From assembly GCA_018896395.1 (NCBI GenBank), contig JAHIMN010000298.1, positions 1-10,453 on the forward strand: a stretch of 10,453 bases of DNA, given 5' to 3'. Both the position numbers and the translations under genes were made by a program. This DNA is from Verrucomicrobiota bacterium. GTDB taxonomy: Bacteria > Verrucomicrobiota > Kiritimatiellia > JAAZAB01. Under the pieces are notes generated by a model, which was given only the letters and a program-made list of their open reading frames with translations, was not told where the DNA came from and did not search any database. This document shows positions 1 to 6,480 of the stretch, piece after piece (within the stretch, counting starts at the first letter, position 1; the number at the start of each line of letters is the position of its first letter).

Positions 1-73
1 ACTACGCGGGCATACGGTCAATTCCCGCGACCGGTCTTTCACCGGCAAGACACGCAGCATTTATGGGCTGCGG

Positions 74-199
74 GCGAACCACGCGAAAGGAACGCGAAAA
101 AAACTTTCCTGATTAGCCGCAAAAGGGGCACAAGCACAAATAAAAAATATTTATTTCAGTCCAATCCTTTCCTATTCGCGTTTCTTTCGCGTGGTTCGC
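74..199. repeat. Large inverted repeat, 25-bp arms around an AT-rich core
   Basis: The left arm (74-98, beginning GCGAACCACGCGAAAGG) is the reverse complement of the right arm (175-199, ending CTTTCGCGTGGTTCGC) at 24 of 25 positions; the single mismatch is near position 182. Within the left arm the octamer ACGCGAAA occurs twice, 11 bases apart (81-88 and 92-99). The 76-base spacer contains its own perfect AT stem (AAATAAA 138-144 with TTTATTT 150-156). No transposase gene is nearby. The element could be a non-autonomous mobile element, a dispersed extragenic palindrome, or a hairpin at the 3' end of an upstream transcript. The inverted repeat is directly visible; its nature is not. Confidence 0.75.
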
Positions 200-301
200 G
201 GGTAAAATTCCGCCTTCTTCTTCTCAATTCATCCCTATTCGTTTCGACTCTCTGAGAGGTCGAGATTCTGGGGTGATATTTATACACGCATAAATAAGGG
301 C

Positions 302-329
302 TGGACATTTGTCCGGAATAGGTTATAAA
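302..329 (+). promoter_or_regulatory. Candidate sigma70-like promoter for rpmI-rplT
   Basis: TGGACA (302-307) and TATAAA (324-329) each match the sigma70 consensus boxes at five of six positions and are separated by 16 bases. Transcription would start near 336 and give a leader of about 70 bases before rpmI. The -35 box overlaps a small 6-bp stem (301-306 with 311-316), so this stretch could instead be part of a longer structured leader transcribed from further upstream. Confidence 0.4.
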
Positions 330-407
330 CAGCAACTTTCACCCTCCTACGCCAGGATGCCCCGTGGCTGACCGCGAGGAGCTTCACGTTAACAGGGGAG
401 CAAACCT

Positions 408-596
408 ATGCCGAAAATGAAGACCAAGAAAGCGTTACGTAAGCGGTTCCGCAAAACTGCCACCGGTAAAATAATCCATCTGGGCGCCGGACACGGTCAC
501 TTAATGACCACCAAGTCGCGCAAGCGCAAACGCAATGCCCGTAATAAGCGCGCATTGGGTTCAATGGAACAGAAACGTATTGGACATCTGTTTTAA
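408..596 (+). CDS. rpmI: 50S ribosomal protein L35
   Basis: L35 is a small basic protein of the large ribosomal subunit. The 62-residue product begins MPKMKTKKALRKRF and has the family's Lys/Arg-rich layout, with a KSRKRKRNAR segment near residues 36-45 and a short hydrophobic end (GHLF). The length is slightly below the usual 64-66. The start is supported by GGGGAG at 395-400, seven bases upstream. rplT follows on the same strand, the standard bacterial order infC-rpmI-rplT. The gap to rplT is unusually wide at 125 bases and holds a cloverleaf-like palindrome. infC is not seen upstream, so the cluster is either split or interrupted by the 1-407 region. Identification is firm from sequence and context. 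Confidence 0.95.
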   Translation: MPKMKTKKALRKRFRKTATGKIIHLGAGHGHLMTTKSRKRKRNARNKRALGSMEQKRIGHLF

Positions 597-617
597 CGTA
601 TAGGAATTTTAAAGTTG

Positions 618-670
618 GTAGGAGGGGCGCTACGCGCCGCGACCGTCGCCGCACATAGTGTGCCTCCCAC
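618..670. repeat. Cloverleaf-like palindrome between rpmI and rplT
   Basis: The sequence folds as an outer stem enclosing three hairpins with three-base loops. The outer stem is GTAGGAG (618-624) with CTCCCAC (664-670), with one A-C mismatch that becomes G-U in RNA of the minus strand. The hairpins are GGCGC-tac-GCGCC (626-638), GCGA-ccg-TCGC (639-649) and GCACA-tag-TGTGC (651-663). Only G625 and C650 lie outside stems and loops. It is transcribed within the rpmI-rplT message. It may be a dispersed extragenic palindrome or a processing or regulatory structure. It lacks tRNA features such as a GTTC T-arm and a seven-base anticodon loop. Confidence 0.7.
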
Positions 671-721
671 ATGAAATAGATGCCGAAGGCCTATGCCCGC
701 AACTGAAGGGGAGAACGCGTC

Positions 722-1078
722 ATGCCAAGAGCCACTAATGCGCCGGCCTCGCGCCGTCGTAGAAAACGCCGCCTGGAGCAGGCCAAAGGATTTTACGGGT
801 CGCGCAGCAAATTGTTCCGTCAGGCCACGGAAGCCGTGGACCGGGCCATGCGTCTGGCCACCATCCACCGCAAACTTAAAAAACGCGACTACCGCAGTCT
901 GTGGATTGCGCGCTTGTCGGCCGCCTGCCGCCTGAACGGCATCACGTACAGCCGCTTTATCGAGGGCTTGACCAAGGCCCGCGTCGAGCTCAACCGGAAA
1001 ATGCTTTCCGAAATCGCCATCCACGATCCGGAAGGCTTTGTCAAAATTGTGGGCGAAGCCCAATCCGCCCGGGCGTGA
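722..1078 (+). CDS. rplT: 50S ribosomal protein L20
   Basis: L20 binds 23S rRNA early in assembly of the large subunit and in many bacteria represses its own operon. The 118-residue product has the typical basic N-terminal extension (MPRATNAPASRRRRKRR), the QAKGFYGSRSK turn near residues 22-32, and the conserved C-terminal globular half with LWIARLSAACR (about 59-69), NGITYSRFI (71-79) and LNRKMLSEIA (about 90-99). The length is normal. The start is fixed by AAGGGGAG at 706-713, eight bases upstream. The stop lies 12 bases from the stop of the convergent aas-like gene. A short stem (GTGAG 1075-1079 with CTCAC 1090-1094) spans the junction but is weak as a terminator. Confidence 0.97.
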   Translation: MPRATNAPASRRRRKRRLEQAKGFYGSRSKLFRQATEAVDRAMRLATIHRKLKKRDYRSLWIARLSAACRLNGITYSRFIEGLTKARVELNRKMLSEIAIHDPEGFVKIVGEAQSARA

Positions 1079-1090
1079 GGTTTTTCCCGC

Positions 1091-3706
1091 TCACTGCGCC
1101 AGCATGGCCTTCAGCGCGCGGTAATCCGTCTTCCCGGTTCCCAGCGTCGGAATGGTTTCCACCACGCGCACGGCGCGTATATTGTGCAAAGAGGAAAGAC
1201 CTGCCTTGCGGATTGCCTGGTTGGCCGCTTCGCGGGCAATGGGCTGCATGGTAAACAAAACCAGCTCGGGCGCCGTCTCGGAGGGTGTTGCCTCCACGGC
1301 CAGTATGGAGTCTTCCGCGGTAGCATCGGCAAAATGCCGAGTCAGGACTTCCTCGATGGCCGGCAAGGATATCATTTCGCCGCCGAGCTTGACGAACCGT
1401 TTGAGTCGGCCTGCAAACGTCAGCACACCATCGGCATCTTCCGAGACCAGGTCGCCGGTACGATACCAGGGCTCCCCTTCCAGTTCAACAAACGGCGAGG
1501 GGCCTTCATAATTCAAATAGCCGCCGAAAATCGAGGGCCCGCGCAAAAGCAGCATGCCAGTTTGACCGGCCGTCACCCGCCGGCCGGTTTCGGGATGCAC
1601 GATGGCATGGCTCAAGGAAGGCAGTACGTTTCCAATGGTCCCGGGCGCGTGTCCGTCGTTAATCGAAACGACCGGTGAACATTCCGTAATACCGTAGCCT
1701 TCCCATATAATTGCCCCGGGTGCTTTTTGTGCCAGGGCCGCATGCACGGCGGCAGGGCATTTTTCGGCGCCGGAAATAACGATGCGCAACGTCGCCAGCG
1801 CATTCCCGCTTGCCGCGTGCAGAATGCCGTTCAGAAACGTGGGCGTGCCCGCGAGCACGGTGACCTGATAGGCTTTGACCAAGCCTGCCAGCAGGCCGCC
1901 TTCCGTGGGCGCCGGATGATAAACCATGGGAATACCGGCGCACAGGGGGAAGGCCATAGTCACATTGATTCCGAACGAATGAAACGGCGGCAGGATGCCC
2001 AGGAACCGGTCGCTCGCGAGGAAACGGATCACGCTTAGACAGTCGCGCATGTTGATCAGCAGGTTGGCATGCGTCAGCGGTACGGCCTTGGGCAGACTTT
2101 CCGACCCGCTGGTGAATAACACGACGGCCGTTTCCGGCACGCGGACCGTATCGAGCGTGGCCCAGCTCGTCCGGCTCCGGAACGCGGCCGCCAGCTTGCG
2201 CCGCCGGGAAAAAGTCTTGCGCCAGGATTCCAAGTAAAGGAATCTATCTTCGATGGCGCCGAATTCATTGCCCTGCATTTCCAGCTTCTGTACCAGGGCG
2301 CGGGCGGTCAGAATATGGCGCATGTCCAGTAATTGTAAGGCGTGGACGAGCGTGCGCACGCCCAGCGTCCAGTTGATCATCACCGGTATCTTGCCGGCAA
2401 ACAGCGCGGCGAAATACAGGATGGCGGCCCCCGCGGAAGCCGGCAACATGATTCCGACATAACACCCTTCGAGCCGTTCGATTTCGGGTTTCAAGACGAG
2501 GATGGCGGCAATCATGTCCCGATAGGTTTTAACACCGGAGGATTGATCGGCAACGGCAACCCGGTTCGGTCCGCGCCGGGCCTGGGCCAGAAATACCTCC
2601 GTCAGCGTGCGGCCTTCGGGGAGCATGACCGGCACGCGGCGCGCATCGAACCAGCCGGCCGGTACGCTCTTCAGGTCCAGTGGCCCGGCCGCTACTAGTT
2701 GACCGCATGCGGCGCACAGGACATCAGCCACAGTGACCATGCTATCCTCGCCGGCCGGGAATCCGAACTCCCGCTCCACCCAGAGCGCCAATTCCACGCG
2801 CGCCAAACTATCCAGACCGATGTCGCCGGCCAGGGTTTCCTCGGGAGCCAAGCTTTGTTTTCCAGAAAGATCCCGGAGGTGCTTCAACACGATCTCAGTC
2901 GTGGCCGGAGGAATTGATTCGCCGGCCGCTTCGACAGCCAAGGACACCGGTTCCGGCATCGGACGCGCTCCGCCCCGTTCCCAGATTGTGTAGGGTACGT
3001 AGGTATTCGGCCGTACCTCCCGGTTGTAAAAAGCTTCCAGGTAACGGTTGAGCATGCCGCGATCCACGCCGCGGGGCAGGTCGGCAGGCTCGATCAGTTC
3101 GATTGAAACGGGGCGGCGCGGTCCGAAGAAAATACCGTTGGCCAAGAGGCCCAAGCATCCCTGCCAAAGGGCGCGCCCGACGCGCGGCGGACGGCCGTAA
3201 TGCGCGAAGCTGAACCGACTGCCCCACAACCCCTGCGTGCGGATCAGGACTACGCGCAGTTCGGGTATCTGGCGCAACATGAACTCCACAGCGCTATTGC
3301 CGCACAAGTCCTCCCGGCCTTTTCGATAAATATGTCCGGCAGGATATAGCAGAAGATTCTCGCCCCGCTTCAGGCCGGCCACGCAATCCGCCAGCACGCG
3401 TTCCACGTCGGCCCGGCAGGCTTCGCCATATTTGAGAGGGTCTGGGATTGCGCGCGCGCCGAGGAGCGGGATAGCCCATCGCAAGATTGGCAGGTCTATC
3501 GGGTCCTTGCCCGCGAGCATGCGCAGCCGGAAATGCCGGGACAGTTCCGACCAGACGATGAAGGGATCGATCAGGGCAGGATGGTTCGGCAAAAACAAAA
3601 TACCGCCGCGCCCTTTGGCTGCAATCTGCTTTATACCATCCACCCGGATCCAGTACCGCAGGCGCAACAGGCCGCGTACCAGGGCGCTGACGATGCGTAT
3701 GATCAT
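1091..3706 (-). CDS. aas: Aas-like bifunctional acyltransferase / acyl-ACP synthetase with an internal ACP domain
   Basis: E. coli Aas (719 residues) activates fatty acids with ATP onto a bound acyl carrier protein and transfers the acyl group to lysophospholipids at the inner membrane. This 871-residue protein has three parts. A PlsC-type acyltransferase (about 1-240) carries the HX4D motif (H42, D47). An acyl-carrier-protein domain (about 268-340) has GLDSL, with Ser300 as the expected phosphopantetheine site. An AMP-forming ligase (about 355-871) has the P-loop FTSGSE (531-536), EGYGITECSP (669-678), YRTGD (748-752), GRLKRF and the C-terminal GTGK lysine (K859). The ligase half strongly resembles E. 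coli Aas (LFTSGSE, SINDG, GEMISL). Two oddities stand out. The ACP is absent from E. coli Aas, and the acyltransferase loop reads YPAG where the family usually has [FY]PEG. The start at 3706 has GGGAGG seven bases upstream and overlaps the transporter stop (ATGA), implying translational coupling. Confidence 0.88.
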   Translation of the reverse strand: MIIRIVSALVRGLLRLRYWIRVDGIKQIAAKGRGGILFLPNHPALIDPFIVWSELSRHFRLRMLAGKDPIDLPILRWAIPLLGARAIPDPLKYGEACRADVERVLADCVAGLKRGENLLLYPAGHIYRKGREDLCGNSAVEFMLRQIPELRVVLIRTQGLWGSRFSFAHYGRPPRVGRALWQGCLGLLANGIFFGPRRPVSIELIEPADLPRGVDRGMLNRYLEAFYNREVRPNTYVPYTIWERGGARPMPEPVSLAVEAAGESIPPATTEIVLKHLRDLSGKQSLAPEETLAGDIGLDSLARVELALWVEREFGFPAGEDSMVTVADVLCAACGQLVAAGPLDLKSVPAGWFDARRVPVMLPEGRTLTEVFLAQARRGPNRVAVADQSSGVKTYRDMIAAILVLKPEIERLEGCYVGIMLPASAGAAILYFAALFAGKIPVMINWTLGVRTLVHALQLLDMRHILTARALVQKLEMQGNEFGAIEDRFLYLESWRKTFSRRRKLAAAFRSRTSWATLDTVRVPETAVVLFTSGSESLPKAVPLTHANLLINMRDCLSVIRFLASDRFLGILPPFHSFGINVTMAFPLCAGIPMVYHPAPTEGGLLAGLVKAYQVTVLAGTPTFLNGILHAASGNALATLRIVISGAEKCPAAVHAALAQKAPGAIIWEGYGITECSPVVSINDGHAPGTIGNVLPSLSHAIVHPETGRRVTAGQTGMLLLRGPSIFGGYLNYEGPSPFVELEGEPWYRTGDLVSEDADGVLTFAGRLKRFVKLGGEMISLPAIEEVLTRHFADATAEDSILAVEATPSETAPELVLFTMQPIAREAANQAIRKAGLSSLHNIRAVRVVETIPTLGTGKTDYRALKAMLAQ

Positions 3707-4962
3707 TTTACTTCCTCCCGTTTATATTGCACGAACAACCAAAAAACTATTGCCAGCGACAGCACCCCCGCCAGGCCAAAGCTGGTCGTCGGCTGCCACA
3801 ACGCATTGAGCAGGTTGGCCAGGAAGCCGGAAAGCAGGATGCCGCTGAACGAGAGAAAGTTTGTGGCCGCCAGCACGGCGCCCTTGCGGTCCGGCGCGGC
3901 GCGCACCTGGATAAAACTCGACATGGGAATCAGGAATACGCCGCCGGCCAGACCGATGCCGGCCATGAGGAGAAACAGGGTCGTGTGCTGCAGGAAAGCG
4001 GGAAGCACGGGCACAGTGGCCATCATCACCATCAGCAGCGAAAAAATGACGCCTGCGGAGATCACAGATCGATACCAGCGCGGATTCGTGGCCAGGCGGC
4101 TTCCCAGCACACCGCCCACCGCCATGCCGATGAGTATAGCCACGATTAGGGCGCTGGTGACGGTATTACCCAGCTGGAACTGCAGGAGCCCTAACGGGTT
4201 AATCAGTAGAATCTGCAGTGACCCGATGGACCAGAAAAAAACACTGGCGCCGACCGTGATGGCCAGCAGAGGGTCCGCGCGTATTGCGAGGAGTTGCCGG
4301 ATAGTGTCGGCGGGGCCAGTCCAGGGGAATTTGGCCTGCGGCGCCGCTGCGGGCCGCCGGACCACACCAAAGCACACGAGCAAACCTGCTATGGACACGG
4401 CCATCACAATGGCAGCCACGATTAAACGCCCGCACTCCAGGCCGAACCAGCCGATGCCCGTGTGGTCCAGGGCAAACCCCGCGGCGGCCGTGCCGATGAG
4501 GATTGCCAAAGTCACAAAGATACGCATCGTGGCATTGGCCTTGGGCACATAACCGGCCGGATAGAGTTCAGGAATCGAACCGTTAAGCGCCGGGCTGAAC
4601 AAGGCGGACTGGGCGGCCATCAGGCCCAGCATCGTGAAAATCAAACACCAGTTCCCTGTGCAGATGCCGACGGCGCCAACCAGCATGACAATGAGTTCCA
4701 GCCACTTGGCGCCGATCATGACAGTGCGCTTGGGAAAGTGATCCGCCAGCCAGCCCGCCGGCGCCGCGAAGAGAATGAACGGCAGAGAATAAATGGCCAG
4801 TGCGTAGCCCTGCATATCCGGCCAACCCGCGCCCACCGCCAGGAGTAGAACCACCTGCCTGTAAAAATTATCGTTGAACACACCCAGAAAGAACGTTGCC
4901 ACCATGGCGACAAACTTTCCCCGCGCCCTGATAATGGCTTCGTCAAATAATCCTTCCGTCAT
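3703..4962 (-). CDS. lplT: LplT-like MFS lysophospholipid transporter
   Basis: This is a major facilitator family membrane protein of 419 residues, close to E. coli LplT (397), which flips lysophospholipids across the inner membrane for re-acylation by Aas. The family-like features are FLGVFNDNFYRQ near the N-terminus, AGWLADHFPKR in the loop after the second helix, AKWLELIVML, a MAAQSALFSPALNGSIPEL segment and about 12 hydrophobic stretches. The gene overlaps the downstream aas-like gene by four bases, the same pairing as in E. coli. The substrate is inferred from that pairing. I chose the ATG at 4962 because GGAG stands six bases upstream and the hydrophobic core begins soon after. A longer reading from 5055 has no ribosome-binding site and runs into a palindrome. 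Confidence 0.85.
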   Translation of the reverse strand: MTEGLFDEAIIRARGKFVAMVATFFLGVFNDNFYRQVVLLLAVGAGWPDMQGYALAIYSLPFILFAAPAGWLADHFPKRTVMIGAKWLELIVMLVGAVGICTGNWCLIFTMLGLMAAQSALFSPALNGSIPELYPAGYVPKANATMRIFVTLAILIGTAAAGFALDHTGIGWFGLECGRLIVAAIVMAVSIAGLLVCFGVVRRPAAAPQAKFPWTGPADTIRQLLAIRADPLLAITVGASVFFWSIGSLQILLINPLGLLQFQLGNTVTSALIVAILIGMAVGGVLGSRLATNPRWYRSVISAGVIFSLLMVMMATVPVLPAFLQHTTLFLLMAGIGLAGGVFLIPMSSFIQVRAAPDRKGAVLAATNFLSFSGILLSGFLANLLNALWQPTTSFGLAGVLSLAIVFWLFVQYKREEVK

Positions 4963-4976
4963 ATAGCTCCAGCTAT
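4963..4976 (-). promoter_or_regulatory. Palindrome enclosing the lplT ribosome-binding site
   Basis: ATAGCTCCAGCTAT is a perfect 6-bp inverted repeat with a two-base centre, immediately upstream of the transporter start codon. The GGAG ribosome-binding site (read on the minus strand) sits at its centre and right arm. It could be an operator or could partly mask the site in RNA, although a two-base loop is too tight for the full stem. It may also be chance. Confidence 0.3.
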
Positions 4977-5042
4977 GATACCAATCGTTATCGAAGCAAA
5001 TCATAATATCCGCGGTAACCCCCTTACGCGGGTATTTGCCGA

Positions 5043-5107
5043 AATGGCGCGACACAAGGTCGCGCCCTACGACGGCAACAGTAGGGCCTCAGCTTGCTGA
5101 GGCCATT
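5043..5107. repeat. Four-way-junction palindrome: three perfect hairpins in an outer stem
   Basis: All 65 bases fall into stems and hairpin loops, with no unpaired junction bases. The outer stem is AATGG (5043-5047) with CCATT (5103-5107). Hairpin 1 is CGCGAC/GTCGCG (5048-5064), hairpin 2 is CCCTAC/GTAGGG (5065-5086) and hairpin 3 is CCTCAG/CTGAGG (5087-5102). It lies between the M28 peptidase stop and the transporter start. The architecture equals that of 618-670, and a CGCGACC...GTCGC core is shared when this copy is read on the minus strand. It may be a dispersed repeat, and the GC stems could also act as a terminator or an mRNA-stabilising structure. Confidence 0.75.
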
Positions 5108-5151
5108 ATTTACCGCCCACGTAACTGGCATTAATATCCGCGATGGATTTT

Positions 5152-6441
5152 TTATCGCCCAGGATATGCGCCGGCGAGATCGGCCACGACGGTTTTCAAT
5201 CCTTCGACCACTAACGTCAGCCGGTCATAGTTGAGTTTCTCCGGCGTGTCGCCCGGCGTATGATACCAGCGATACCGGAACAGCGCGGTGTCCGTCACCA
5301 TGATGGCCGGATAACCTTCACGCCAGAAGGACCAGTGATCCGACCAGCCGATGCCAGTAATCCAGGCGGGCAGTGCGGCGGCTTCCGAAGGACACAACGC
5401 CGCCCGGCGAAAGCTTTGCGCAACGCTCCGCAATAGAGAACGCGAAGGAAGATTGCCGATGAACCCCGCGAAATTGCCGGTGGTCGGATAAAACAGGTTG
5501 AAAAGTGGGAGCGGATAACGCTGACTTCCCTTTTCATCGCAATAATAACCCAGAGTTTCCAGACTGAGCATGGCAACTATGTTTTCATTCCGGGCGCGGC
5601 ATTGGCGGGCGTATACCAGACTGCCCATGTTCCGGGTCCAGAAAAACGGCGGTTCTTCGTTGACGAACGCCACAAAACGGAGTGTCCGGTCAGATTTGAT
5701 GCCGGCGAACGCGCGGGCCAAGGCCAGCATGGCGGCCACGCCGCTGGCGTTATCATTGGCGCCAGGGCTCTGTTCCACCGAGTCGTAATGGGCGCCGATC
5801 ACGACAATATCTTCGGGATGGACCGTGCCGCGGAGTTCGACTTCGAGATTGTAACAGGGGCGGCCTTTCAGCCAATCAACTTCATAGCCCTGGCGCCGTA
5901 CCTGGTAGCCCGCTTTGGACAGCGCGCCCTCGATATAGTCGGCTGCCGCACAGAGAGCGTTGTATCGGGAGATGACATTTCGATCGCCGATCACTCCAGC
6001 CAGCGTCCAGACATCCGCTTTCAGCGCCTCGCCGAGCAGGCGCTGGTCGGCGGTCAGCGGCGGAATAAAAGCCATCGGATGCATGTCCGGCATGCGTATT
6101 ATTATAAAACCGGCGACGCATAACGCAACCGGCAAACAACCCAGAAGCAGAGCTGTCAATCCGGAGAACCAAGTTTTTGCGGACAGTTCGGGCCGGCGGA
6201 GTCGCAGCAGGTAAAAAAGCGACCTTGGGATGGCCATGAGGGATAATACCCCCCATGCCGTGCCGAAAGCAAACGCCAAACAGGAAAGTCCGATCCGGAG
6301 ATGGCTGATAGGGCCGGTCGATCGAAACGGCAGCACAACCAGCAGAACCGTGGCGATAACGGCCATCCCAAAGACGATCGTCAGCGTAATGCAAACCCGG
6401 CTCATTGTAACCGATCGTTTGGACAGTTGATGTAGTATCAT
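5152..6441 (-). CDS. Membrane-anchored M28-family zinc metallopeptidase
   Basis: M28 peptidases are di-zinc aminopeptidases or carboxypeptidases. From the ATG at 6441 the product has 429 residues. Three hydrophobic segments occupy about residues 15-40, 48-82 and 92-117, followed by a peptidase domain that probably faces the periplasm. The expected residues are present: GAHYDS (H218), GANDNASG (D230), the catalytic pair in VNEEPP (E262/E263), SLETLGYY (E295) and GWSDHWS (H369). A C-terminal YHTPGDT element is also typical. The substrate is unknown. AGGA seven bases upstream supports this ATG; a GTG at 6468 would add nine residues but has no ribosome-binding site. The gene lies 39 bases after a broken Dph6-like gene and 189 bases before the transporter. 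Family assignment is secure, topology is inferred. Confidence 0.88.
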   Translation of the reverse strand: MILHQLSKRSVTMSRVCITLTIVFGMAVIATVLLVVLPFRSTGPISHLRIGLSCLAFAFGTAWGVLSLMAIPRSLFYLLRLRRPELSAKTWFSGLTALLLGCLPVALCVAGFIIIRMPDMHPMAFIPPLTADQRLLGEALKADVWTLAGVIGDRNVISRYNALCAAADYIEGALSKAGYQVRRQGYEVDWLKGRPCYNLEVELRGTVHPEDIVVIGAHYDSVEQSPGANDNASGVAAMLALARAFAGIKSDRTLRFVAFVNEEPPFFWTRNMGSLVYARQCRARNENIVAMLSLETLGYYCDEKGSQRYPLPLFNLFYPTTGNFAGFIGNLPSRSLLRSVAQSFRRAALCPSEAAALPAWITGIGWSDHWSFWREGYPAIMVTDTALFRYRWYHTPGDTPEKLNYDRLTLVVEGLKTVVADLAGAYPGR

Positions 6442-6480
6442 GGATCTTTCCTTTCCCCGCGTGAGCACTATGAGCGAATC

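Larger units (their letters stand above)
1..407. other. Gene-free region upstream of rpmI
   Basis: I see no convincing gene in this stretch. It is built of secondary-structure elements: three adjacent hairpins (5-72), a large palindrome with 25-bp arms (74-199) around an AT-rich core, and a 7-bp AT hairpin (277-296). A candidate promoter lies at 302-329, and the rpmI ribosome-binding site (GGGGAG, 395-400) closes the region. Frame 1 of the + strand is open over the first part, but its composition is explained by the palindrome and it resembles no protein I know. infC, normally just upstream of rpmI, is absent here. Confidence 0.7.

Noticed and set aside
74..199. CRISPR array
   Set aside because: There are two inverted arms, not a series of direct repeats with spacers, and no cas gene.
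1..250. Coding sequence in + frame 1
   Set aside because: The frame is open by chance across the palindrome; the translation has no family resemblance and no start.
618..670. tRNA gene
   Set aside because: The cloverleaf shape is tempting, but it is only 53 bases, has three-base loops and lacks a T-arm GTTC, a D-arm pattern and a seven-base anticodon loop.
1075..1094. Bidirectional terminator between rplT and aas
   Set aside because: Only a 5-bp stem overlapping both stop codons is present, with a T-run inside the loop rather than after the stem. Too weak to annotate.
3533..4552. 339-codon open frame on the + strand
   Set aside because: It lies wholly antisense to the LplT-like transporter and the start of aas, shows low-complexity composition with no domain, and has no ribosome-binding site. 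The minus-strand genes explain the region.
4963..5055. 31-residue N-terminal extension of the transporter
   Set aside because: The 5055 start has no ribosome-binding site and lies inside the four-way palindrome; the ATG at 4962 has GGAG at good spacing.
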